A DNA stretch of 64,000 bases from Anaerolineae bacterium (GTDB taxonomy: Bacteria; Chloroflexota; Anaerolineae; Aggregatilineales; Aggregatilineaceae), in assembly GCA_027494015.1 (NCBI GenBank), contig JAOSJP010000039.1, positions 263,287-327,286 of the forward strand. Direction: 5' to 3'. Each line of letters opens with the position of its first letter. Position 1 is the first letter of the stretch. The notes under the pieces were generated by a model that had not been told where the DNA came from, did no database searches, and saw only the letters and a list, made by a program, of their open reading frames with translations. Positions 43,770 through 52,335 of the stretch are shown here, piece by piece. The position numbers and the translations under genes were made by a program.

Positions 43770-44534
43770 ATGGACCTGCAAGACAAAGTCGCCATCGTGA
43801 CCGGCGGCGCGCACCGCGTCGGCAAGGCGATTGCCCTGGCCCTGGCCCGCGAAGGGGCGCATATCGTCGTGCATTATGGTCACTCCGAGGCGGCGGCGCG
43901 CGGCACCGTCGCCGAGATCAAGTCGCTGGGCGTGCGGGCCTTGCCCGTCCAGGCCGACCTGCACGATCCGGCGCAGATTGACGCGCTCTTCCGGGCCGTT
44001 GACGAAGAATTCGGGCGGCTGGATGTGCTGGTCAACAGCGCGGCGAGCTTCGTCAAGCAGCCGTTCGACACGATCGGGCTGGACGACTGGAAAGACGTGC
44101 TACAGGTCAACCTGCGCGCGCCGTTCCTGTGCACGCAGCGCGCCGCGCGCCTGATGCGCCGCGCCGAACGCCCGGCTGGCGAGCCGGCCCTCATCGTCAA
44201 CATCGCCGATCTCAGCGGTCTGTACCCCTGGCGCGGCTACGCTCAGCACGGCGTCAGCAAAGCCGGGCTGATCCACCTGACCAAAGTCTCCGCCTACGAG
44301 TTGGCTCCAGAGATTCGCGTCAATGCCATCGCGCCGGGGGCTGTGCTGCCGCCGCCGGGCATGGATCCGCGCGGCGAGACGTGGCAAGCGCTCGGCGCGC
44401 GCGTGCCCTTGCGCCGCACCGGGCATCCCGACTATGTGGGGCAGACGGTCGTTTTCCTGGCGCGCAACGACTACATCACCGGGGCGCTGATCCCGGTGGA
44501 CGGCGGCGAGCACCTCGTGGGCACGTTGAAGTGA
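43770..44534 (+). CDS. PTR1/FolM-like short-chain reductase, active-site Tyr replaced by His
   Basis: A 254-residue NAD(P)H-dependent SDR. The cofactor loop is VTGGAHRVGKAIALALAREG, followed by IVVHYGHSEAAARG, which resembles pteridine reductase PTR1 (HYHRSAAEA type). NSAA and NLRAPFLCTQ are SDR landmarks. The strand before the active site reads ALIVNIADLSG, with Asp where classical SDRs have Ser, as in PTR1. The YxxxK position reads HGVSK, so the usual Tyr is His. Its place between folE and folB suggests dihydropterin or dihydrofolate reduction. GAGGGGG precedes the ATG. A family A element is inserted at its stop codon. Confidence 0.82.
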   Translation: MDLQDKVAIVTGGAHRVGKAIALALAREGAHIVVHYGHSEAAARGTVAEIKSLGVRALPVQADLHDPAQIDALFRAVDEEFGRLDVLVNSAASFVKQPFDTIGLDDWKDVLQVNLRAPFLCTQRAARLMRRAERPAGEPALIVNIADLSGLYPWRGYAQHGVSKAGLIHLTKVSAYELAPEIRVNAIAPGAVLPPPGMDPRGETWQALGARVPLRRTGHPDYVGQTVVFLARNDYITGALIPVDGGEHLVGTLK

Positions 44535-44540
44535 GCGGCG

Positions 44541-44735
44541 GGGTGCGCGCAAAACCTGTCAGGTAGGGGCGCTGCTCTGCTGCGCCCTGGTTGACCTCAC
44601 CCCCGCTCGGCACTGACGCGCCTCGCCGCCCCCTCTCCGTTGACGGAGAGGGGGAAAGGCCGAGCGTAGCGAGGCCGGGGGGTGAGGTCAATATCCCCGC
44701 GTCCAGCGAGTCGCTGTCAACTTTTGCACGCACCC
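44541..44735 (-). mobile_element. Family A element, complete, with 8-base target duplication
   Basis: 195 bases from GGGTGCGCGCAAAACCTGTC to GACAGC-type end and TTTTGCACGCACCC. The exact duplication GAGCGGCG lies at 44533-44540 and 44736-44743. The left copy overlaps the TGA of the preceding reductase gene. This is the best single proof that family A transposes. Confidence 0.93.
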
Positions 44736-44821
44736 GAGCGGCGCGCACGCTGGCGCGCGCCCGGCCCACAGAGTATGATCACGGATGAATCTGACGGCTC
44801 TCTGGAACGGGTGAGGAACTC

Positions 44822-45190
44822 ATGGCCCTGGACAAGATCATCGTGCGCGACCTGCTGCTGCGCGGCATCATTGGCCTGAACGACTGGGAGCGCGAGAAGA
44901 AGCAGGACATCCTGATCAACCTGACTCTCTTCACCGACACGCGGCGCGGCGGCATGACCGACCAGGCGGGCGACATCCTCAACTACCGCACGATCACCAA
45001 AGCCATCATCGCCCACGTCGAGGACTCGGCCTACTACACGGTCGAAGCGCTGGCGGCGGCCATCGCCCGCCTCTGCGTGGTGGACCACGGGGCGGATCGG
45101 GTCATCGTGCGCGTGGAAAAGCCGGGCGCGCTGCGCTTCGCCCGTTCGGTGGGCGTGGAGATCGAGCGGGAGCGCGCCGACTTTGACTGA
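44822..45190 (+). CDS. folB: Dihydroneopterin aldolase
   Basis: A 122-residue enzyme that cleaves 7,8-dihydroneopterin to 6-hydroxymethyl-dihydropterin and glycolaldehyde. LRGIIGLNDWEREKKQDILI has the active-site Glu, TVEALAAAIARLC the middle signature, and RVEKPGALRFARSVGVEIER the catalytic Lys. Length is typical. Start: GGTGAGGAACTC precedes the ATG. Its last eight bases overlap folK, which indicates coupling. A FolX-type epimerase is an alternative, but the folK partner favours FolB. Confidence 0.95.
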   Translation: MALDKIIVRDLLLRGIIGLNDWEREKKQDILINLTLFTDTRRGGMTDQAGDILNYRTITKAIIAHVEDSAYYTVEALAAAIARLCVVDHGADRVIVRVEKPGALRFARSVGVEIERERADFD

Positions 45191-45722
45191 TCCCCGCCCG
45201 GCAACCCCGGCCCTGATCGCGCTCGGCTCGAATATCGCGCCGGAGCGCAATCTGCCCCGCGCGGTCGCCCTGCTGCGCCAGAACTACCACCTGACGGTGC
45301 GTGCTGTCTCGCGCGTCTACGAGAGCCTGCCGATCAATGCTGGCGGCGGAGTGGCCGAAGATCAGCCGCCGTTCCTCAACGCGGCGCTGCTGGTCGCGAC
45401 CGACGGGTATTACGGGCCGCTGGCGCTGAAATTCCACGTACTGCGCTTCATCGAGCTGCTGCTGGGCCGCCGGCGCTCCGCCGACAAGTTCGCCCCGCGC
45501 CCCATGGACCTCGATCTCGTCCTGTTCGGCGACTGCGTGCTCAACAGCCCGCACCTCACCCTGCCCGACCCCGCCATCCTGACGCGCGCCCACATCGCCC
45601 TGCCGCTGGCCGAGGTCGCCCCGGGCTGGCCGCACCCGCTCACCGGGCAGGCGTTGGCCGCCATCGCCGCCGGGTTCGGCGAGGTGGCGGGCATCTGTCC
45701 GCGCGACGATCTGGCGCTGTGA
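45183..45722 (+). CDS. folK: 6-hydroxymethyl-7,8-dihydropterin pyrophosphokinase
   Basis: Transfers pyrophosphate from ATP to 6-hydroxymethyl-dihydropterin, giving the substrate of dihydropteroate synthase. The 179-residue product has LIALGSNIAPERNLPRAVAL, the RVYES strand, and the ATP/magnesium motif FAPRPMDLDLVLFGD, with LPDPAILTRAHIALPLAEVA after it. I start at the TTG at 45183, which overlaps the folB end by eight bases; no ATG or GTG fits better. folP is absent here, so the pathway is completed elsewhere. A family G repeat follows at 45759. Confidence 0.93.
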   Translation: MTDPRPATPALIALGSNIAPERNLPRAVALLRQNYHLTVRAVSRVYESLPINAGGGVAEDQPPFLNAALLVATDGYYGPLALKFHVLRFIELLLGRRRSADKFAPRPMDLDLVLFGDCVLNSPHLTLPDPAILTRAHIALPLAEVAPGWPHPLTGQALAAIAAGFGEVAGICPRDDLAL

Positions 45723-45758
45723 CGCTGTTCGCGAGCGCGTTCGCGCGGGGGAAGGCGC

Positions 45759-45845
45759 ACCGCAGAGACGCAGAAGACGCGGAGAAGGGCCAATAGAGGT
45801 TCTTGCCTTGTCTTCCCTCTGCGCTCTCTGCGCCTCTGCGGTTCA
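45759..45845. repeat. Family G inverted repeat
   Basis: ACCGCAGAGACGCAGAAGACG at the left and CGCTCTCTGCGCCTCTGCGG at the right, the best copy in the window. Otherwise 45723-46016 contains only TATAGT (45912-45917) as a distant -10-like site. Confidence 0.85.
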
Positions 45846-46016
45846 AGAAACACTCCGCCAGCCTGGCTTGAGCCCCACACGTTTTCCCCTCTTGTGCGCG
45901 CCGTGACATGGTGCTATAGTGCCAATAATGGGTGAGGGAACTTCCCTCTGGCATCGGGAAACCGCCTCGTGCCTAGCGCGCACGCGCACCATTTAGCCTA
46001 TCCAGGAGGCAGGACG

Positions 46017-46508
46017 ATGGGACAGAATCAACCGCAATCACCGCGCAAGCCGCAGTTCCAGGCCAGTGATGTCGGAAACCGGGCGCTGCGCGCGCTCGAT
46101 CAGGCTGGCATCGAGCGAGGGCTGGGCCTCAGAGTGTTGATTATCGCTCTCGTGTCGGGCGTCATCGCGGCGATCCTCGATCGCGTCCTTGACCTGCCGA
46201 CCGGGGCGCTGTGGTTCACGTTCGGCCCGGCCCTCATTGCCACCCTCAACGGCCCGACCTACCTCTTCGCCAAGGGCAAGGAGAGCATCGCCGCGACGGT
46301 GATGAGCGCTGTCACGGGGTTCGCGGCTCTGCTGGCCTGGTGGATCATCACCAAGATCATCGGCGAGCGTGGTGAGGGGATGTTCAGCTACAACCCGGCG
46401 GACGCGCTGAACCTGCTGGAAGTGCTCGTCTGCGGGGTCGTCGTCGGGCTGCTCAGCTATGGCTGGTTCGTGCTGCTGCGCTGGCTGCCCGGCAAGATCG
46501 GGCGCTAG
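46017..46508 (+). CDS. Membrane protein of unknown function, four helices
   Basis: A 163-residue inner-membrane protein. A polar N-terminus (about 40 residues, rich in Gln and Pro) is followed by helices at about 45-62 (VLIIALVSGVIAAILDRVL), 66-84, 94-115 (VMSAVTGFAALLAWWIITKI) and 132-155 (VLVCGVVVGLLSYGWFVLLR). No family recognised. A strong AGGAGG lies seven bases before the ATG, so the shorter start is favoured over one 16 codons upstream. It is monocistronic between repeats. Confidence 0.72.
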   Translation: MGQNQPQSPRKPQFQASDVGNRALRALDQAGIERGLGLRVLIIALVSGVIAAILDRVLDLPTGALWFTFGPALIATLNGPTYLFAKGKESIAATVMSAVTGFAALLAWWIITKIIGERGEGMFSYNPADALNLLEVLVCGVVVGLLSYGWFVLLRWLPGKIGR

Positions 46509-46574
46509 GATCGCCGGACAAGCCCACGGGGGCATTTAGGGGCCTATTGCCGCCGCTGCAGGAGCGCGATCTGG

Positions 46575-46710
46575 CCGGAAAGCCCCTCCCCTGGCCCCCT
46601 CCCCGGCAGAGCCAGGGAGGGGGAAGAGCCAAGTCCCCCTCTCTAGCTCGGCTGGAGAGGGGGATTTAGGGGGAGGGGCGCGTGTAGGGGCGTATGGCGA
46701 TACGCCCCGA
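46575..46710. repeat. Family B core plus family D-type palindrome
   Basis: CCCCTGGCCCCCTCCCCGGC/GGGAGGGGG and CCCCCTCTCTAGCTCGGCTG with its partner, then GTGTAGGGGCGTAT and its near complement at 46683-46710. Lies between the convergent membrane-protein and ctaB genes; no terminal repeats are seen. Confidence 0.75.
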
Positions 46711-46792
46711 CGAGCCGCTTGCCACCTCGCGCAAAAAGTGACGGGCGGCTCCCCAGCCGCCCGTCCATCCCGCTTCCCTGGCTCCGTCCCCG

Positions 46793-47713
46793 TCACAGCA
46801 GGCTGGCGATAACCACCGCCAGCAGAACCAGGCTCAGGTAGATATTGGAGACTTTGAAGACGCTCAGCGCGCGCGGGCCGCTGTATTCGCTGCGCAGCGC
46901 CCAGGACGCGCGCCACAGCCACAGCGTCGCCGGCAGGGCCGCTAGCAGGTAGGGCCAGCTCAGCGCCCCGTGCGCGGCCAGGAGCAGCCCCAAAACGCCC
47001 GTTGCAGCGGCGTGCGCCAGCATCCAGAAGACGGCGCGCTCCCTGTCGGCGACGACCGGCAGCATGGGCACGCCCGCCCGCGCATAGTCCGGGCGATAGG
47101 CCAGCGCCAGACTCCAGAAGTGCAGCGGCGACCAGGCGAACAACAGCGCCGCCAGCCCCCACACGCCGGGGTCACGCCACGCGCCGACCGCCGCCCCGCC
47201 GCTGATCACGGCTGCGCTGCCCGCCGCCCCGCCGATGACCACATTGAGGGCGCTGCGCGGCTTGAGCCAGATCGTGTACACGCCCACGTAGATGAACGCG
47301 CCCACCGCCAGCCACAGCGCCAGCGAGAAGTTGCCCACCGCCCAGGCCAGTGCGCTGGCCCCGATCACCATGCCCAGCGCAACCAGCAGCACGAGCCGCG
47401 CGCGCACGCGCCCGGTCACCAGCGGGCGGCGGCGCGTGCGCTTCATCAGCACGTCCTTATGACGCTCGAAGTACTGGTTGAGCGCCGACGCGCCCGCAGC
47501 CGCCAGCGTTCCCGTGACCAGCAGCAGGGCCAGGTCGCCGCCCGACGGGGTGCCGGCGCTGCCGATCAGCGCGCCACCCAGCGCGGCGAAGAGCAGCAGC
47601 ACGACTATCCGCAGCTTGAACAGGACGGCGAGCGTTTCCAGCAGGCCGCTGGGCGCTTCCTCGCGCGTGTGAGCGATGGCAGACTCAGCGTTCGGGCGCG
47701 CTGCCGTTGTCAT
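46793..47713 (-). CDS. ctaB: Protoheme IX farnesyltransferase (heme O synthase)
   Basis: Integral membrane prenyltransferase converting heme b to heme o for terminal oxidases. The 306-residue product has about nine helices. The first prenyl-diphosphate motif is NQYFERHKDVLMKRTRRRPL (Asp-rich site, one Asp as Glu) and the second YRPDYARAGVPMLPV. ASALNQYF and AFIYVGVYTIWLKPRSALNV are typical. I start at the ATG at 47713, with GGGAGGG upstream; the longer frame runs into the artefact stretch and is rejected. A reverse TACAAT at 47981-47976 may be its -10, once the inserted filler is discounted. No oxidase genes are adjacent. Confidence 0.94.
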   Translation of the reverse strand: MTTAARPNAESAIAHTREEAPSGLLETLAVLFKLRIVVLLLFAALGGALIGSAGTPSGGDLALLLVTGTLAAAGASALNQYFERHKDVLMKRTRRRPLVTGRVRARLVLLVALGMVIGASALAWAVGNFSLALWLAVGAFIYVGVYTIWLKPRSALNVVIGGAAGSAAVISGGAAVGAWRDPGVWGLAALLFAWSPLHFWSLALAYRPDYARAGVPMLPVVADRERAVFWMLAHAAATGVLGLLLAAHGALSWPYLLAALPATLWLWRASWALRSEYSGPRALSVFKVSNIYLSLVLLAVVIASLL

Positions 47714-47744
47714 GATCCCTCCCAAAGGAACAATATCCCCAAAT

Positions 47745-47862
47745 CCCCCCCCCCCCCCCCCCCCCCCCCCCCCGCGGGGAGGGAGAAAAAAAACCCCCCC
47801 CCTCCCCCTCCCCCCCCTGGGGGGGGGGGGGGGGGGGGGGGGGAGAAAAAAAAAAAAAAAAA
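47745..47862. other. Low-complexity homopolymer stretch, probable assembly artefact
   Basis: About 30 C, a short GC part, runs of A and C, about 28 G and 18 A in succession, between ctaB and unremarkable sequence. It matches the character of 36448-36696. From 47863 to 48090 I see nothing besides the -10-like site noted for ctaB. Confidence 0.85.
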
Positions 47863-48090
47863 GAAGCACAGGCGACCTGATGCGCCGCGCGGATGTCAGG
47901 CCCGGCGGAGGCGGTGCTGGCAGTGCCTACCGGGCGCGTTCCTTTTAACAGATTTCTATCTTGTTATTCATAGTTATTGTAGCAGGACGGGTATCCCTTC
48001 AGCAAGGCTGACTTCTCCGGGTCTGCGAGGCTGAGTTGAGGGGAGCCAGAGCGTGCTCGGCCCCGGAAGTCTGGTGCCTGAGCGTCTCAG

Positions 48091-48140
48091 CGCCGAGCGG
48101 GGGTGAGGTAGAACAACACGCACGTTTGATGCGGTTGCCC
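48091..48140. repeat. Right end of an A2 element
   Basis: GCGGGGGTGAGGTAGAACAAC followed by ACGCACGTTTGATGCGGTTGCCC, matching the right end at 42626. The left part is absent. Confidence 0.75.
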
Positions 48141-48165
48141 TGACCTTAAAGATTTCGCGCGCCCG

Positions 48166-50216
48166 CTATTCCGCCGCCGGGACGTAGAACAGCCACAGCG
48201 CCTTGCCAGCGGGCACAACATCGTGCGGGCTGCCCGTCACCGGGCGCGAGCCGAATGCCTCGGTCAGGCGGGCCAGCGTCGTGTTGTCGCCGGGAGGGAA
48301 GAAGATCGCCAGGTCCGCGTCGCGCGGCAGCGCGCCCAGCATGGCCGTGAACTCGTCCGGCGTGGAGACGGTCGCCTGCAAGTCATCGGTCAGGAAGTTG
48401 AGCAGGCGCTGGGCGTCGCTCTGCGGCAGCGCCGGGCCGTCCACCAGCAAATAGACGCGCGTGCCGGGCGGGAAGTCTGCGGCGCGCAGCAGAGCGTCCT
48501 CTACGTCGTAGGCCACATGCTGGCGCACCTCGACGTTGAACGTCTCCAGGAACGGGCCGAAGTAGTACGCCGCGCCGGGCGCGGCCAGTGCCAGGGCCAG
48601 GATCAGGGCCAGCGCAGTCTGCACGGCACGCGGCCAGCGGCGCGGCCACAGCAAGGCGAGCAGGTCGCTGACGCCCAGCGCGATCAGCAGCGCCAGTGCC
48701 GGGAAGGCGACCACGTAGCGCGCGGTGACGGCGCTCTCGACCAGCAGCGCGTTGCCCGCCGACGTGCCCAGCAGCCAGATCAGCGGCAGGACGCCCGGCG
48801 TCCGCCAGCGCCAGGCAGCGAAAACTCCGCCGAGCAGCAGGGCGGGCACGGCGTAGGGCAACACGAGGGCGTGCTCGCCCCCATAGTACAGGTAGTAGTG
48901 GTAGAGCGTGTTCTCCGGCGAATTGACGTAGTGCAGTAATGAATGCTGGAAGCGCGCCAGGCGCGCGCTGGGTGTGTCTGGCTCGCGCCCGCTGTCCCAG
49001 TACAGGTCGTCTAGCTCGGCCTTGTCCAGCCGGTCGAGCAGCGGGTGATCGCCCGCAGCGAGCGTCAGGTACACCGGCGCGGCGATGATCACGAACGCCA
49101 CCAGCGTCAGCAGGACGCCACGCGCCGATGGTCGCGGTCGCCAGCAGGCGAACCCGGCGGCCAGCCAGCTTGCCGCCAGCAGCGGGTAGAGGATGCGCCC
49201 GCCCTCGTAAAAATACTGCGTCAGGCCGAGGGCCACGCCGCCCAGCGCGTAGCCCGCCCGCCGGCCCGTCCGCCAGCCCCAGGCCAGCAGCCCCAGGGCC
49301 AGCGTGCCAAAGAGCGGATCGGCGATGTTGTTGAGCGCCAGGCGACTGTAGTGCAGGTGCGGCGGGAAGGTCAGCAGCAGCAGCGCCGCGATCAGCGCCG
49401 TGCGCCGCCCGTACAGCGCGCGGCCCAGCAGGTACAGCGCGGGCACGGTCAGCGCGCCCAGGATGGCGCTGAGGGCGCGCAGCCCGGCCAGGTTCCGCCC
49501 GATCAGCGCGACCAACTCCGCCTGCCCGTAGGAGAAGACGAACGGAAATGAGGCGGAAGTGGGCATCGGCGTCAGCAGCTTGACGTCGGGGAAGTCGCGG
49601 AAGTACGTCGCGCCGAGCGCGAAGTGGCTTTCGTCCACCATCACGCGCACCGCATCGCCGAGGTGCACAGCCCGCAGGCCGAGCGCCGCCGCGGTCAGCG
49701 CCAGGGGCAGGACGACTTCGCGCGCGCTATGCCCGCGCAGAGCGGGCCGCCCCACCCCGCTCAGACCCAACGCCACGAGCAGGATTCCCCCGCCAGCAGC
49801 GCGGCCTGCGCGTGATGCGACAGGGCGCGCTGCCCCCCGACGTCGCTCAGCGCCGCGTTCGCCTCGGTGACGACGGCTAGGGCCAGCAACCCCGGCGCGG
49901 CCAGCGCCCAGGCCCAGCGCGGACGCAGCGCGGCCAGGCGGGGCGCATCCCGGCCTGACGAGTCTCCCGGCGCGCGGCCCAGCGCCAGCGCCGCGATCAG
50001 CAGCAGCGCCCCCACCGCGAAGGCCCAGGGCGCATAGGCGGCGTAGTAGTCTTTGGGGCCGGGCGTGGGGCGGTAGTGCACCAGGCTTTCAAGCTGCGGG
50101 CGGAAACCGTAGGCGCTGGCGACCATGCACGCGACGGCGAGCAGCGCCAGCGCGCGGGCGGCCAGAGCGCGGTAAGGAGTGCTGGCGGAAAGGAAGCGGC
50201 CTGAGTGCTCAGTCAT
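48166..50216 (-). pseudogene. PMT/ArnT-like glycosyltransferase, frameshifted
   Basis: Polytopic membrane glycosyltransferase of the GT39/GT83 type, which moves a sugar from a polyprenyl-phosphate donor to a surface acceptor. About 683 residues after repair. Three helices and linkers fill residues 1-140; then VMVDESHFALGATYFRDFPD has the catalytic-type acidic pair, followed by LSAILGALTVPALYLLGRAL and some nine further helices, and a soluble C-terminal domain (about 545-683). Frame is lost at the C run 49787-49791 (one base short): the upper frame stops after LLAGESCSW, while the lower continues ILLVALGLSGVG. Probably a sequencing error. Acceptor unknown. Confidence 0.82.
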
Positions 50217-50479
50217 TGTCTCGGAGGTATGGCTCGGATGGCCCTGCTGCGTAGGCAATGCTAGTGCGATTTCGCCCCGTCGTCAATGCGGCGCGGGGGG
50301 GAGGCCCCGTCCACGGCCCCTTCAGTCAGGCAGGGGGGAGCTGGGCTCGTGTAGGGGCGCGGCTCGTGCCCTGCTCAAACCCAGACTCCGAAGATGGCAG
50401 CCCGGGAGTATTCTTGCGTCGCATGTCTCTATCCCCCACCAGCCTCGCTGCGCTCTGTGGCGCGATCTTTCGCTGCATC

Positions 50480-51487
50480 CTACGCGCCTTCCTCCTGCCA
50501 GGACTCCGTGCCGAAGGGCACGAATCCCCGCAGGTGATCGAGCAGCTCAGCCAGCCCCGCTTCCAGGCCCACCTGGGGGTACCAGCCCAGCCCGCTCAGA
50601 CGGCTCCCACTGACGGCCAGCGACAGGTGGGTGAGCACATCCTGCTCGGTGAAGCGCACCTGCGTGGACGGGCGCAGCGCGCGCAGGGCCGCAACCATGT
50701 CCAGCACCCGCGCGTTCTCGCCCACAACATTGTACGTTTCCCCCGCCACCTGCTCCGCGTGGGCCAGCGCGAAGCGAATGGCATGGCTGGCATCGGCGAC
50801 GTGCAGCAGCGGGCGGCGCTGCTCGCCCGTGCCGTACACGGTCAGGGCGCGGCCCACCCCCGCCAGGTAAGCCAGGCGATTGGCCACCGCGTCGAAGCGC
50901 ACGGCGGGTGCCCAGCCGAACGCCGATCCCAGGCGCAGCACAGTCACGCGCAGTTTGCCCGCCGCCTGCAGGGCCTGTAGCTCGCGCTCGCCGCGCAGCT
51001 TGCTCTCGGCATACGGCCCCAGCGGGCGACAGATCGCGCCTTCGTCGAAGGGGTGCAGGGCAGAGGTGGGCGATCCCGCCAGCGCGTCCACCGGGCCGTA
51101 GACGGCGGCGCTGCTGGTGTAGACGAGGTGCGCAACGCCCGCTTCAGCCGCCGCCCGCCCGACAGTCGCCGATCCCCAGTGATTGACCTGCTCGATCCAG
51201 CCGGGCGGCCCAAAGGCGAGCGGCGTGCGCACGATGGCCGCCATGTGCACCACCGCCCACACGTCGCGCATGGCCAGGCCCAGGCCCGCGCCGTCCAGAA
51301 TATCGCCTTCCACAAACTGGTAGCGCCCCCGCGCAGGCAGATCGAGCAGGGAGTGATACGCCTCGCGCTGCAGGTTGTCGTAGATGCGGATGAGGCAGTC
51401 GTTGAGGGTCGGGTCTTCGGCCAGGTCGCGGATCAGGCGCGAGCCGATGTAGCCCGCGCCACCGGTGACCAGGATCGTGCGCGTCAT
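50480..51487 (-). CDS. NAD-dependent sugar epimerase/dehydratase family protein
   Basis: A 335-residue extended SDR. The Rossmann motif TGGAGYIGSRL is at residues 8-18, VVHMAAIVRTP near 85, the catalytic Ser/Tyr/Lys in YTSSAAVYG and GPYAESKLRGERE (YxxxK), and RLGSAFGWAP follows. GEQRRPLLHVADASHAIRFA is the usual sugar-nucleotide region. The likely substrate is a nucleotide sugar. Its ATG overlaps the TGA of the APS reductase gene (ATGA at 51487-51484), so the two are translationally coupled, although the functional link is not obvious. Confidence 0.88.
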   Translation of the reverse strand: MTRTILVTGGAGYIGSRLIRDLAEDPTLNDCLIRIYDNLQREAYHSLLDLPARGRYQFVEGDILDGAGLGLAMRDVWAVVHMAAIVRTPLAFGPPGWIEQVNHWGSATVGRAAAEAGVAHLVYTSSAAVYGPVDALAGSPTSALHPFDEGAICRPLGPYAESKLRGERELQALQAAGKLRVTVLRLGSAFGWAPAVRFDAVANRLAYLAGVGRALTVYGTGEQRRPLLHVADASHAIRFALAHAEQVAGETYNVVGENARVLDMVAALRALRPSTQVRFTEQDVLTHLSLAVSGSRLSGLGWYPQVGLEAGLAELLDHLRGFVPFGTESWQEEGA

Positions 51488-52209
51488 GTTCCGCGCTCCT
51501 TGTCGGAGCCGGGCGGCTGGTGCAGGGCGTCCGTATGCAGGCCGCATTCAGTTTTGCCCGTGCCCGCCCAGCGCCCGGCCCGTTCGTCGCTGCCGAAGGC
51601 CGGGACGGTGCACGGCGCGCAGCCCACGCTCAGATAGCCCTGCGCCAGCAGCGGGTGCGCGGGCAGATTGTGGCGGTGAATGTAGCGCCAGACATCCTCG
51701 CGCGTCCACGCGGCCAGCGGGTTGATCTTCACCCCTCCCTGCGGCAGCGGCTCCACCACCTGGGTTCCCGCGCGTTGGGGGGTCTGGTCGCGCCGGATGC
51801 CGCTGATCCAGGCGTCGAGATGGCGCAGAGCGCGCTGCATAGGCACCACCTTGTGCACATAGCAGCACAGGTCCGGGTCGCGGCGATAGAGCGACTCGGT
51901 CCGCGCTGCCGCCTGCTCCGGGTCCGGGCGCACGACCTGCACGGTCAGCCCGAAGCGCGCGATCAGCTCATCGCGGAAAGCCAGCGTCTCCGGGAAATGG
52001 TAGCCGGTGTCCAGGAAAAGCACCGACACCTGCGGGCAGACCTGGCTGATCAGGTGCAGCAGGGGCACGCTCTGCGTCTGGAAGGAAGACGTGACGGCCA
52101 GGCGCGGCATGAAACGCTCCGCTGCCCAGGCGAGCACGGCGGCAGGATCGGCGTCTTCAAAGCGGGCGTTGAGCGCGCTGGCTTCGTCCGGCGACACAAT
52201 GACCGGCAT
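51484..52209 (-). CDS. cysH: Adenylylsulfate (APS) reductase, CysH family with iron-sulfur cysteines
   Basis: Reduces APS to sulfite with thioredoxin or glutathione. The 241-residue product has SFQTQSVPLLHLISQVCPQV, LDTGYHFPETLAFRD and the Cys set RDPDLCCYVHKV plus VGCAPCT, which binds the 4Fe-4S cluster of the APS-type reductases, so APS rather than PAPS is the likely substrate. The catalytic Cys is in KTECGLH near the end. RRDQTPQRAG is the substrate loop. GGAGAG precedes the ATG at 52209. A reverse TATAAT at 52250-52245 is 36 bases upstream. Sat (31.4 kb) supplies the substrate. Confidence 0.94.
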   Translation of the reverse strand: MPVIVSPDEASALNARFEDADPAAVLAWAAERFMPRLAVTSSFQTQSVPLLHLISQVCPQVSVLFLDTGYHFPETLAFRDELIARFGLTVQVVRPDPEQAAARTESLYRRDPDLCCYVHKVVPMQRALRHLDAWISGIRRDQTPQRAGTQVVEPLPQGGVKINPLAAWTREDVWRYIHRHNLPAHPLLAQGYLSVGCAPCTVPAFGSDERAGRWAGTGKTECGLHTDALHQPPGSDKERGT

Positions 52210-52244
52210 GGTTCTCTCCCCAGGCGAATCCGGCAGACGCGAGA

Positions 52245-52291
52245 CATTATACTCCGCTGGCCCGCCGCACGCTGCCAACGCGTGGTACAAT
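52245..52291. promoter_or_regulatory. Divergent promoter region cysH / membrane-anchored protein
   Basis: Reverse-strand TATAAT at 52250-52245 faces cysH, and forward TACAAT at 52286-52291 lies 45 bases before the 52336 gene. The 126-base gap contains no repeat. -35 elements are weak. Confidence 0.5.
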
Positions 52292-52335
52292 ACAGACCGT
52301 TGCCCAGCCGACCGCCCGGCGAGGAGGGCCGACCC

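Noticed and set aside
47714..47869. 52-residue N-terminal extension of ctaB
   Set aside because: It is encoded by the low-complexity filler; the ATG at 47713 has a proper ribosome site and family-like N-terminus.
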